From an uncultured Bacteroides sp. (GTDB taxonomy: Bacteria; Bacteroidota; Bacteroidia; Bacteroidales; Bacteroidaceae), in contig CAJJYX010000008.1 in NCBI GenBank assembly GCA_905197435.1, forward strand, positions 1 to 35,319: a DNA stretch of 35,319 nt, written 5' to 3'. The notes beneath the pieces were generated by a model. That model did not search any database. It was not told the origin of the DNA and saw only the letters and a list, made by a program, of their open reading frames with translations. The position numbers were made by a program, and so were the translations under genes. Positions 24,204 through 32,519 of this stretch are shown piece after piece; within the stretch, counting starts at the first letter, position 1; the number at the start of each line of letters is the position of its first letter.

Positions 24204-26564
24204 TTAGTTAATGAATAGTCTGAATTTGGCAAAAAAAGCACGCCCGGGCTTCTGCAACTTGTAGTTGTCATAAGCTGTCTTGTCGAGGAAGTTGGTACAC
24301 TCCAAAGCCAGATTATAGCGTCCGCGTTTCCATGAGTAAGTGATGTCGGCATTACAGATATGCTGGGCAGGTATGCGCGCTTTGGTGTCATACGTGCCGT
24401 AAGCTTCCCAGGTCAGGAAGTACCAGTGCACCCATTGGTAAGTGCATCCCAAACGCAGTCTGCTTTCGGGCAGGGCAATGTTCTGGAAGGTATAATAAGC
24501 CTCTACGCTGCCAAACAGCCAAGGACGGTTGGGCACACGGTTGTTGTAGGTGGCAGAGGGCTTTCCGTCACCCTTATACTTCTGCTGGTCGCGAGTGTCC
24601 TGGTAACTGATGTTAGTGGCGAGTTGCAATTTACCTTGCCAGTCGTAACGCATTTCTCCCTCCACACCTTTCACGTGGACAGCCGGGACGTTGGTATATT
24701 GCATCATACCTTCTTTCTCGGAAATGCTGGTCTGAATGTAGTTGTCTACCTTACGGAAGAATCCACTCATCTCATAATAGAATGTATGTCCGTTGCCCGG
24801 ATGCCATGTGCCGAACAGAGAGGCATTGAAGTTGTTGCTGTTTTCCGGTTTCAGTGCCACGTTGGCATAGATGGTGGTACCGTTTCCCAATAGCTCGCGG
24901 GCAATGGGCAGTCTCACGCTGTGTTCGTAGGACACTTTGATGGATAAAGGTTCCACGATGGTATACCGCAGTCCCACACCGTAACCCAAGTAGTTCTTGG
25001 TGGTGGAGCCTTGCACATCTTTCGAACCGGTCACACTGGACAGGTCGGTTTGCCGGATATTAGGGTGGTTGATGTAGTCTTTAACGAAGAATACGTTCTC
25101 CATCTTGCCGTCCAATAGGGATTGGTTGTAGGAGAGTCCCAGGATATGTTTGACAATCACATCTTTAGACGGCTCGAAGCTGGTATCCAGGTCGTCGTAA
25201 CGGTCATTGCCGGTGCGGCTCAAGTGGTAGTTTAAGTTTAAGGTATGATGGGCATTCAACCGATAGTCCAGGTTGGTGCGCATGATGGTGAGCGGACGTT
25301 TGTAGTGGCGCATGGAGGGCTCTTTGCCCATAATCTCATTGCGCTGGCTCACGATGTATCCGCCATCCCAGTAATATTTCCGATAGGCAGTGTCCACGGT
25401 CAGGGAATGGTCCCACGTGTGCGAGAGGGAGGCATTCAACTGCATGTTCTTCAGGATGAAATTGTACTTCTGATAGCGGGCGGAGATGTTCCAGGAATCG
25501 GAATTCCTTTCTGCCATTCCGTATACCTTACTTTGGACAGACCCTGTTTGCAATTCTTTGTCTGTTTTCGAATAGGAGGCGGAAACAAAAAAGGCATCAG
25601 CCCAGGTCTTGTTGGTAAATCCGGCTTCCACCTGTGCCAGTAGCGAGAAGTAACCGTCATGGAAACGCTTTGGATTGCCTACTATGAAGTTGTCTCCGCT
25701 TTCGTCGCGCATCTGTACGTTCTTCATCCTGTAATCGTTCTTGGAGTAGTTGATGCCGACAGTGGGTCGGACTATCAATCCGGTTTTCTTTTCTATGAAC
25801 TGGGCGTTCAGGTCTGCCTTGTGTGTATGGAAGGAGCCGATGCCGTAAGATACATCCAGGTAATCCTTCTTTCCCTGCTTCGTAATAATATTGATGGCGC
25901 CACCCAATGCATCCGTCCCCAGGGTGGCAGGTACTACTCCTTTGTATATTTCGACCCGGTCTATGATATTGATGGGCAGATTGGCAAGAGAAACGCCGCT
26001 TCCTTTGGTATCCAGTGGCATTCCGTCCAGAAAGTAGCGGACTGAATTCCCGGATAAGCCGTTGATGGAGAGGTCGAAGTCCGAGCCGACTCCGCCTTCC
26101 TCCCTTACCTTGATGCCTGTTGTACGGTTCACCAGGTCGTTGAGGTTGTTCAGTGAGTTTACTATCGGCTTGATGTCGAGTGCATTGACGGCAAAGGCTC
26201 CTTCCTTCACTTTCTGCGTTTGGGTCTTTCCGTACACTTCGACAGAATTCAGCGTGACGGCACTTTCCTGCAATGTGAAGTTTTGCTTTTTATCCTGCCG
26301 GATGTCAAGTGACAGTTTTACGGTCTGATAGCCGAGAAAAGAGACGACGAAGGTATGTTTGCCCGGAGCGACTTGCAGTGAATATTTTCCCTGGTCATCC
26401 GTGTAGGTGCCGGAGGTGGTGTTTTCCACTGCGATGGTGGCTTGGGCAACCGGTGTCCCTTGCTGGTCTGTGACTTTTCCGGATAAGGTGACCTTGTTCT
26501 GTGCCATGCTACTTGCAGGCAGCAGGCAGACAAATGTAAATAGTAGCCATGTGATTATTTTCAT
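24204..26564 (-). CDS. TonB-dependent receptor with CarboxypepD_reg-like domain (XusA-like)
   Basis: Receptor of 786 residues. Signal peptide (to about 21), an N-terminal CarboxypepD_reg-like domain (about 23-108, VTLSGKVTDQQGTPVAQAT to FLGYQTVKLSL), TonB-box region near LNSVEVYGKT, plug with IKVREEGGVGSDFDLSINGL, RYFLDGMPLD and GVVPATLGTDALGGAINI, then the barrel ending RAFFAKFRLFIN. It is followed by a DUF4374 lipoprotein and, after a cbiK, a PepSY protein, like XusA. The start is two bases from the stop of the upstream lipoprotein gene, so it shares the riboswitch-controlled transcript. It is not an obvious BtuB orthologue; its ligand is inferred from the riboswitch to be corrinoid or cobalt related. 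Confidence 0.88.
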   Translation of the reverse strand: MKIITWLLFTFVCLLPASSMAQNKVTLSGKVTDQQGTPVAQATIAVENTTSGTYTDDQGKYSLQVAPGKHTFVVSFLGYQTVKLSLDIRQDKKQNFTLQESAVTLNSVEVYGKTQTQKVKEGAFAVNALDIKPIVNSLNNLNDLVNRTTGIKVREEGGVGSDFDLSINGLSGNSVRYFLDGMPLDTKGSGVSLANLPINIIDRVEIYKGVVPATLGTDALGGAINIITKQGKKDYLDVSYGIGSFHTHKADLNAQFIEKKTGLIVRPTVGINYSKNDYRMKNVQMRDESGDNFIVGNPKRFHDGYFSLLAQVEAGFTNKTWADAFFVSASYSKTDKELQTGSVQSKVYGMAERNSDSWNISARYQKYNFILKNMQLNASLSHTWDHSLTVDTAYRKYYWDGGYIVSQRNEIMGKEPSMRHYKRPLTIMRTNLDYRLNAHHTLNLNYHLSRTGNDRYDDLDTSFEPSKDVIVKHILGLSYNQSLLDGKMENVFFVKDYINHPNIRQTDLSSVTGSKDVQGSTTKNYLGYGVGLRYTIVEPLSIKVSYEHSVRLPIARELLGNGTTIYANVALKPENSNNFNASLFGTWHPGNGHTFYYEMSGFFRKVDNYIQTSISEKEGMMQYTNVPAVHVKGVEGEMRYDWQGKLQLATNISYQDTRDQQKYKGDGKPSATYNNRVPNRPWLFGSVEAYYTFQNIALPESRLRLGCTYQWVHWYFLTWEAYGTYDTKARIPAQHICNADITYSWKRGRYNLALECTNFLDKTAYDNYKLQKPGRAFFAKFRLFIN

Positions 26565-26566
26565 CT

Positions 26567-28651
26567 CTATTCTTTAATAATCGATTCTTGTATTTCTCTT
26601 TTATTACTATCTAATAATTTTATGCAATAATTTATATAATTGGAATACATTGAAGGTAAAGGGCTATTTCCTATCCTGCTTAAAGTATTTTGTTTTACTT
26701 CATCCATTAATTTTATATTATCCGTAAATGTTAAATCATTTATGAGATTAACTGAAAGTATATCACCATCTGCTAATTTTTCAATGAATAATGGCCAACT
26801 AGCTTTACCCATTTCGGTACAGACTTTCAATAATGTAGCATATTCTTTTGATTCTGCATATTTGCGTGGATTACTATGAACTGCTACTGCTATATTATTC
26901 CAGGTTTTTTTCCACGCTGAATATGCTTCTTCAAACTCTGTGATTTTTCTTGAAGCAAGGGATGCTTTCAGAGATATTCTGTTTTTCAATGAAAGTGTAT
27001 TGACTGTGTCTTTTGTAATGGACTGACTGATAGAATATACATTGGAAGTAGGCTTATAATAGTGAGCAATTTTGCCATAGCTTTTCCCATCAAGGGCATC
27101 ACGGGTATGCATTACTCTCTCTAAACTGCCGCATTTGCTTTCCCATTCAAAGCCATGTGGTTTTTGGGTATTTGCATTTTTTCTTATTGAAGCATGAGTA
27201 TACTCTCCATTTGATGCCCATAATGCTATACCTGCGTTATCTGCTGTTGCTCCAGAACGTGTATATCCATATGCTGAATACAATTTGTCAAAAGCGGTAA
27301 GGAGATTAGAATGATAATAGCTTGATCCTCTGTCTCCTGGCCATTCCCAATAATCGGTTCTCTCCACCGACCAACTTATGCAATTATATGTATAATTCGC
27401 TAAGCCGGATTTAAATGAATTGTTACTAGGTAAATTGGGAAAAATACTACGAATCTGAGGACTACTGAATTCTAATCCTAAATAAACATCTGCATAAATT
27501 TCTGGAATAGCAGAATTTATTGTATAAACATAGGCATATGAAGAAGGACCCTCATACTCAAGCATTGCGGAATGATCGTAAATTGTGGACTCATAAGGGG
27601 GGGTAGGATGTATTCGTGTAAAACGTGAACTTTTAAGCGCCTCAAATTGTTCACCAATTAGTGACAAAGAAATGCTTTCTGGATAACGCCCAGATGCGTG
27701 AGTTACCATATAATTTTTCCCTGGAAGTTTTCGATTTATAGGAAGTGTATTCCCTCCAACAAGTACATTTCTATCCTCAATCGTACCTGTAAAATTGTCC
27801 TCACTGTCTCTGTATATTATATTTGCAGTGCCTATAGTTCCTGGGTTCAAAGCTCTTATACGTATATTGTAAAAGCCCCATCTGGGAGTTACCATTTCCA
27901 AAAATGCACTTGAGGTACCGGATGCAGCCCATGACCAAACGTTTCCTTGGAGATCTTTTTCATAAACTTCAATCACATGTGGAATATTGCATGTCGTTGT
28001 TAAAGTCAAATGTATTCCTTCAGGCCATGGGTCATAACTTGCATCATAAGTATGTGGAGCTATAAGATTCAGAGCGTAGTCATATATTTCATCTGATTGT
28101 AGAATTGTTGTATAAACAGCAGATTTTTCTTTGTTGAAATTAGAGCTATTTTGGGCTTTATTAAGAAAATCCCTATATGCTGAATCATCTATTTTAGCAC
28201 CAAGTACATCAGAAGCTATTTTTAGTTGTTCTATTTTAATTTTTCTTTTACAAGTAGAGACAATTGATATAGTATTAATACCTTTTTTTAATTGTATAAG
28301 AGATGGGATCTTATCTTTATCAGTGATATATAATGATTGTAATCCATCTATGCTTGGTTTTAGTGTATTTTCATTGATTATTCCATTTATTTCTACCTCG
28401 TATTCGTGTATACTTCCATTGATAACAGGAATTCGAACTAATGCACATAAATAATAAAGACCTTCCTCTAAGCATTCAACTTCAAATAGAGTATGATCAG
28501 TATTATTTATACGATCGGCAGAAAGTGCATTTACACTCAAACAAGAATGTATAGTACTAGTTTCAGAATTTTGTTCTGACAACATTGATTTGTCGTTACA
28601 AGATGACATAATAAATGTCATGAAGAATGAGAAAATAAAAAAATGCCTCAT
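26567..28651 (-). CDS. Large lipoprotein with C-terminal Cys/His peptidase-like domain, first gene behind the cobalamin riboswitch
   Basis: Not assigned to a characterised family. It encodes 694 residues with a signal peptide and lipobox (FIMSSC, Cys18). The N-terminal half is rich in beta strands and looks like stacked sandwich domains. About residues 415-545 hold a domain with TYNCISWSV, YWEWPGDRG, a Tyr-rich FDKLYSAYGYT segment, GEYTHASIRK, WESKCGSLERV and DGKSYGKIAHYYK. This pattern recalls uncharacterised NlpC/P60- or transglutaminase-like domains (DUF7689-like), with NCISW Cys and THAS His as a potential catalytic pair. The remaining 150 residues are helical. The gene is visibly richer in A+T than its neighbours, which suggests separate acquisition. 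It ends two bases before the TonB receptor gene. Confidence 0.8.
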   Translation of the reverse strand: MRHFFIFSFFMTFIMSSCNDKSMLSEQNSETSTIHSCLSVNALSADRINNTDHTLFEVECLEEGLYYLCALVRIPVINGSIHEYEVEINGIINENTLKPSIDGLQSLYITDKDKIPSLIQLKKGINTISIVSTCKRKIKIEQLKIASDVLGAKIDDSAYRDFLNKAQNSSNFNKEKSAVYTTILQSDEIYDYALNLIAPHTYDASYDPWPEGIHLTLTTTCNIPHVIEVYEKDLQGNVWSWAASGTSSAFLEMVTPRWGFYNIRIRALNPGTIGTANIIYRDSEDNFTGTIEDRNVLVGGNTLPINRKLPGKNYMVTHASGRYPESISLSLIGEQFEALKSSRFTRIHPTPPYESTIYDHSAMLEYEGPSSYAYVYTINSAIPEIYADVYLGLEFSSPQIRSIFPNLPSNNSFKSGLANYTYNCISWSVERTDYWEWPGDRGSSYYHSNLLTAFDKLYSAYGYTRSGATADNAGIALWASNGEYTHASIRKNANTQKPHGFEWESKCGSLERVMHTRDALDGKSYGKIAHYYKPTSNVYSISQSITKDTVNTLSLKNRISLKASLASRKITEFEEAYSAWKKTWNNIAVAVHSNPRKYAESKEYATLLKVCTEMGKASWPLFIEKLADGDILSVNLINDLTFTDNIKLMDEVKQNTLSRIGNSPLPSMYSNYINYCIKLLDSNKREIQESIIKE

Positions 28652-28810
28652 AATATTGCAAATTAAATTAATATAGGGCTCTTGCCTTTTTATGATTTAT
28701 TTGCTTTTAGAGAAAGACTACAATGAGAAATGATTTCTTTAACTGGAGATAAAGAATACCCCGACTCAATGTTTATTGCTTTATTCCCCGAAAGCACTAA
28801 AACTATGTTG

Positions 28811-28990
28811 TCTTGGCAGGTCTTCTGACTTATCCCTCTTTGAATGCCTTCCCATCCGTTTGCGGACAGTGGCTCGTAGAAAATATTCAAAGATTTTGAA
28901 AGGATTTACAGCAGCGGGTCTGTTCAGGATTTGCACCTGATTCCCATTTTCATCACTCTTCTCCAACAGAATCGGGAGAGGTGAAACCAA
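28811..28990 (-). promoter_or_regulatory. Cobalamin (AdoCbl) riboswitch
   Basis: Read on the - strand, the class hallmarks follow in order: GGGAATCAGGTGCAAATCC (near 28943-28925), the CCCGC-TG-CTGTAAA core, GCCACTGTCCG (near 28871), GGGAAGGC, and the B12 box GTCAGAAGACCTGCC (28829-28815). Spacing fits the cobalamin riboswitch family. It lies 160 bases before the lipoprotein start. The stretch 28652-28810 holds short hairpin-prone pieces (GCTTT...AAAGC, GGC-AAGA-GCC) but no T-tailed terminator, so control may be at translation. Low B12 should raise expression of the downstream locus. Confidence 0.95.
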
Positions 28991-28999
28991 AACTGCGGG

Positions 29000-29007
29000 C
29001 AAAGGTA
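29000..29007 (-). promoter_or_regulatory. -7 box driving the riboswitch transcript
   Basis: The - strand reads TACCTTTG, matching TAnnTTTG, about 10 bases upstream of the riboswitch aptamer. A -33 element at normal spacing is unclear; a TTTTTG tract lies closer than usual. Confidence 0.6.
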
Positions 29008-29065
29008 GCAAAAACGCTCGACAAAAAGCCAGTCTTGGTGAAAAATATGTGTTTTTTTGTATCCT

Positions 29066-29175
29066 GCTTGTGGTTACTGCCGTTCCCACTTGTGGTTACT
29101 GCCGTCCCCACTTGAGGAAACTGTCGTCCCCGCTTGGGGGAACTGTCGTTTCTGCGTGTGGAAACGAGCATGTCA
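29066..29175. repeat. Tandem array 3: five copies of a 22-bp repeat upstream of the riboswitch promoter
   Basis: Units begin at 29066, 29088, 29110, 29132 and 29154, exactly 22 bp apart. Units 1 and 2 differ at only two positions; units 3-5 diverge progressively. The core on the + strand is ACTTGTGGTTACTGCCGTC followed by a C tract. The array starts about 60 bases upstream of the -7 box for the riboswitch transcript and ends 12 bases before the stop of the DUF169-GNAT gene. Confidence 0.9.
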
Positions 29176-29187
29176 TTTTTTCATGTT

Positions 29188-30489
29188 TTATCCTTCGAGG
29201 AGGGTCTGCACTTCTTCTTTCAAGATACTATATATATGTATATCCGTATATTCTCCCGAAGCCAGCAGTTCCCCGCAACGTTCTGTTCCCTCGTGAGTGA
29301 AACCGAGTCGGACCGGTACAGCATTGCTGGCTGCATTATCTACGGCACAACGGATTTGTATCCGTTTTATTCCCTTCTCTTGTATGGCCCACAGGCACAG
29401 CTTGCGGACGCCCTCAGTGACAATGCCCCGGTGCTGATATTCCGGCAGTAGCCAGTAGCCGAGTTCTGTGCGATGGTTGTCGAAATCGGAAAAATGGAAG
29501 CCTATCAATCCGCAGATTTCATGCTGTTGGTTCCAAATGCCGAATATAGGTTCATATCGTTCGGCAGGAGCGGCAAGCACTTGCTTCAAAAAAGCCTCTT
29601 CATCGGCTGTTGTGCGTATATTGTCCACAAATGGCAGCCATGTCCTTAGGTAATCCCGGTGTGTGTCGATGGCATGGTAGATGGCTGCGGCATCTTCCAT
29701 GCTGATTTCCTGCAGATGAATGTCCGGAAAGATGGGGAAGGAGATGGGAGAAAGGGGAAGATGTACCTCTCCCGTTTGGGAAGGCTGTATCCTTTCCCTG
29801 ATTTTGCCCCAGGCGTGCGTGTCGAACAGGCAGCTCTCGCGCATGGTATGGTACATCTCCTTGAACCGGGACATGGGGATGGTGAAGCTCAATAATTCCG
29901 CTTCGAAGTATGGGCGGACGGAGGGGTCGAAGAACCCCAGGAAAGTACGCTTCCCTTGTTTCCGGTTTTCAATGATGGTTTGGGTTATGGCGGAGCAACA
30001 GCCGGAACCGAATGGAGCTGCTACGGCATCCGGCGTATTGTTGTCAAAATAGGCCCATGTTGCCAGCCCGGATAGCATGTCGGGGGTTGGCAGGAACAAT
30101 AGTCCTTCCACATCATCAAAGGAAGTTATCTTGTCTATGCGGGCGAAATGCAGATAGGTTTTGTCGGCTCTGGGAATTTGCAGCTCGTTGACAAAGTCCA
30201 CCACCATTTCGGGAGTCTTCTTGTATTTCTCTTTCAAGGAGACGAAACCCGGGACGCGCTCGGGCATTTCTGTAAATCCGGTATAGAACTTGCCTCCTCC
30301 GCAGGTGATGGTTTCACTGCTGAGACTGATGGATTTGCCGTTCCTGACTTGTTTCATGCACTTGAAGAGGCAGCCGGATACTTTCCCGGTAGGTGCTTCC
30401 ATCCGGTCTGAATACCAAAAGGCGATGGGGAGTTCGGCTTGCCTGCCGAAAGCTTCCTGATAACTGGTGATGAATGTGTGTATGTCCAT
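29188..30489 (-). CDS. DUF169 domain fused to a GNAT N-acetyltransferase
   Basis: Protein of 433 residues with two unrelated parts. Residues 1 to about 235 are a DUF169 (ArCR, COG2043) domain: ITCGGGKFYTGF, VPGFVSLKEKYKKTPEMV, and GSGCCSAITQTII with its paired cysteines. Residues from about 255 form a RimJ/RimL-type acetyltransferase with HRTELGYWLLPEYQHRGIV (acetyl-CoA loop QHRGIV), a RIQIRCAVDNAASNAVPVRLGF segment and a C-terminal strand TDIHIYSILKEE. DUF169 proteins have no settled function; the GNAT half probably modifies an amine on a protein N-terminus or small molecule. No partner gene is evident: it is single, with the SusR-like gene diverging from it. Confidence 0.87.
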   Translation of the reverse strand: MDIHTFITSYQEAFGRQAELPIAFWYSDRMEAPTGKVSGCLFKCMKQVRNGKSISLSSETITCGGGKFYTGFTEMPERVPGFVSLKEKYKKTPEMVVDFVNELQIPRADKTYLHFARIDKITSFDDVEGLLFLPTPDMLSGLATWAYFDNNTPDAVAAPFGSGCCSAITQTIIENRKQGKRTFLGFFDPSVRPYFEAELLSFTIPMSRFKEMYHTMRESCLFDTHAWGKIRERIQPSQTGEVHLPLSPISFPIFPDIHLQEISMEDAAAIYHAIDTHRDYLRTWLPFVDNIRTTADEEAFLKQVLAAPAERYEPIFGIWNQQHEICGLIGFHFSDFDNHRTELGYWLLPEYQHRGIVTEGVRKLCLWAIQEKGIKRIQIRCAVDNAASNAVPVRLGFTHEGTERCGELLASGEYTDIHIYSILKEEVQTLLEG

Positions 30490-30639
30490 GATGCTCTGAT
30501 GATATTATGATACAGTCTTTCTTTGGATTTCCCGTAAAGGTAATTCAATATTTTGATTCTTTTGCTTGCAGTATGCCTTTTTATCACTCTGTTTCTGAGC
30601 TTTTAATGATAGTAGAATAGGTTTTTATGGTATTTTAAT

Positions 30640-30647
30640 TACTTTTG
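30640..30647 (+). promoter_or_regulatory. -7 box for the SusR-like regulator gene
   Basis: TACTTTTG, a match to TAnnTTTG, 47 bases before the ATG at 30695. The rest of the 205-bp divergent region 30490-30694 is A+T-rich and shows only a weak -7-like TACCTTTA on the - strand (30542-30535) for the DUF169-GNAT gene. Confidence 0.5.
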
Positions 30648-30694
30648 CATGAGGATTCTCAAAAAGTATTGCCTTTAACTAATCGAAAAGCCGG

Positions 30695-32353
30695 ATGAAA
30701 AATATAATCATATTCTATTGTCTTTGTACCATCTGTATGTGCCGCCTTCATGCTGTAGACAACAGCCGGGCGGATTCTTTGCTGCTGAAACTGGATCAGG
30801 CGATAAAGGATCGTCCCATATATATGGAGCAGAAAGAACTGAAGCTGGCGGAACTGAAAGGACTGTTGCACCGGCAGATACCGGATGAAGAACGTTTTGC
30901 CATTCTTGGCACGTTGCTGGATGAGTACCGTTCGTTCAATACGGATTCTGCATTGCACATGGCTGAGGAGAGGGAACAGATAGCCATACGTCTTGGAAAC
31001 CGGGAATACATAGACAATGCCCGCATGAATAAAGCAGATGTTTTGGGAATGACCGGTATGTATAAGGAAGTTATGGATTTGATGCGGAATATTCACACAG
31101 ACCGGTTGTCGGTGGATATCCATCCATATTATTACCATATCTACCGTACGGTCTATGGTCTTATGGCCGATTATGCCGTGACGGAATATGAAAAGAAACT
31201 TTATACGGAGCTTACGGACAAATACCGTGATTCGTTGCTGCTGGTCAATAAAGATAATCTTCTGATACATACCTTGATTCAGTCCGACCAGTATAATGTG
31301 CGCAATGAATATGACAAGGCTATCCGTTTGCTGACGGATTATCTGGCGCTGCACAAGGACTATGAGCATGACGTTGCGATTTGTGCCTATACTTTATCAG
31401 AGTCCTACCGGCTGAAAGGGAACAAAGAGAAGGAAAAGGAATACCTGATTGTTTCTGCTATGGCGGATATGAAAACCGCTGTCCGTGAATATATCTCTTT
31501 ACGCAAGCTCGCCGTACTGCTTTATCAGGAAGGGGACATCGAACGTGCCTATTCTTATGTGAAGATATGTATGGAAGATGCAGCCGCCTGCAATGCCCGG
31601 TTGCGCAAGCTGGAGATTCTGGAAATCTTTCCCATCATTGATGATGCTTACCAGCAAAAGACGGAGAAGCAGCAGGAGCAGATGAAATGGGCACTGGTAT
31701 CTATCAGCCTGCTTTCACTTTTTCTGTTGCTTGCCATATTCTATGTATACAAGCAGATGAAGAAAGTGGCTGCCGCCCGCAGGGAAGTGATTGACGCTAA
31801 CAAACGGTTGAAGGAGCTGAATGATGAGCTTCACCTCTCCAATGCACAGCTCAAGGAGGCCAACCACAGCATTGCTGAAAACTCCTATCTGAAGGAGGAG
31901 TATATCGGCCGGTATATGGACCAGTGCTCGGTCTATTTGGAAAAGATGGACAATTACCGCCGGTCGCTGGGCAAGATTGCCGCTACCGGAAATGTGGAAG
32001 AACTCTACAAGAACATCAAGTCTTCTAAATTCATAGAAGGGGAATTAAAGGATTTCTATACCAACTTTGACAATACCTTCCTGCAGCTGTTCCCTACTTT
32101 TGTAGAAGACTTCAATGCCCTGCTTGCCGATGATGAGCAAATATCCTTGAAAACCGGCGAACGGATGAATACAGAGTTGCGCATCTTTGCATTGATACGT
32201 TTGGGCATTACTGACAGCGTGAAGATAGCCCAGTTCCTTCGGTATTCCGTTACCACCATTTATAACTATCGTACGAAGGTCCGCAACAAGGCTGCCGGTG
32301 ACCGCGACTTGTTGGAACAGGAAGTGATGACAATTGGCAAGTCGAAGAACTGA
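30695..32353 (+). CDS. SusR-like membrane-spanning transcriptional regulator (DUF6377)
   Basis: Protein of 552 residues. N-terminal signal/anchor (about 4-20), a helical TPR-like periplasmic domain (about 25-325), one transmembrane helix (about 332-353, WALVSISLLSLFLLLAIFYVY), a cytoplasmic coiled coil (about 357-398), the DUF6377 region and a C-terminal helix-turn-helix (TDSVKIAQFLRYSVTTIYNYRTKVRNKA). This is the layout of SusR and related Bacteroides regulators that sense an oligosaccharide in the periplasm and activate the adjacent sus-like genes. The SusC-type gene follows on the same strand 315 bases later, so that transporter is the probable target. The inducing glycan cannot be told from this sequence. 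Confidence 0.87.
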   Translation: MKNIIIFYCLCTICMCRLHAVDNSRADSLLLKLDQAIKDRPIYMEQKELKLAELKGLLHRQIPDEERFAILGTLLDEYRSFNTDSALHMAEEREQIAIRLGNREYIDNARMNKADVLGMTGMYKEVMDLMRNIHTDRLSVDIHPYYYHIYRTVYGLMADYAVTEYEKKLYTELTDKYRDSLLLVNKDNLLIHTLIQSDQYNVRNEYDKAIRLLTDYLALHKDYEHDVAICAYTLSESYRLKGNKEKEKEYLIVSAMADMKTAVREYISLRKLAVLLYQEGDIERAYSYVKICMEDAAACNARLRKLEILEIFPIIDDAYQQKTEKQQEQMKWALVSISLLSLFLLLAIFYVYKQMKKVAAARREVIDANKRLKELNDELHLSNAQLKEANHSIAENSYLKEEYIGRYMDQCSVYLEKMDNYRRSLGKIAATGNVEELYKNIKSSKFIEGELKDFYTNFDNTFLQLFPTFVEDFNALLADDEQISLKTGERMNTELRIFALIRLGITDSVKIAQFLRYSVTTIYNYRTKVRNKAAGDRDLLEQEVMTIGKSKN

Positions 32354-32450
32354 GAATAGGGGTTTTGAAGCTTGGAAGTGTCTCTTTTACGCTTATATTT
32401 TCACTACTTTTTTAGTTGGGTAGTAATTTTATATATTATTGATATATAAT

Positions 32451-32490
32451 GGTTTAAATCTTTTTGAATGATTTAAACCACTCCTTTTTT
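32451..32490 (+). terminator. A+T-rich hairpin with T-run after the SusR-like gene
   Basis: Perfect 10-bp inverted repeat GGTTTAAATC / GATTTAAACC around a 9-base loop, followed by ACTCC and six T. It lies about 100 bases after the regulator's stop codon. Most likely a terminator; since it also precedes susC, an operator role is possible. The bases 32354-32450 show nothing else recognisable. Confidence 0.6.
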
Positions 32491-32519
32491 ACTCTTCCCT
32501 CCACTATTGGCTTCTCTTA

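Noticed and set aside
28690..29089. Short - strand open frames across 28690-28890 and 28781-29089
   Set aside because: They lie over the cobalamin riboswitch and its leader; the conserved RNA elements explain the sequence.
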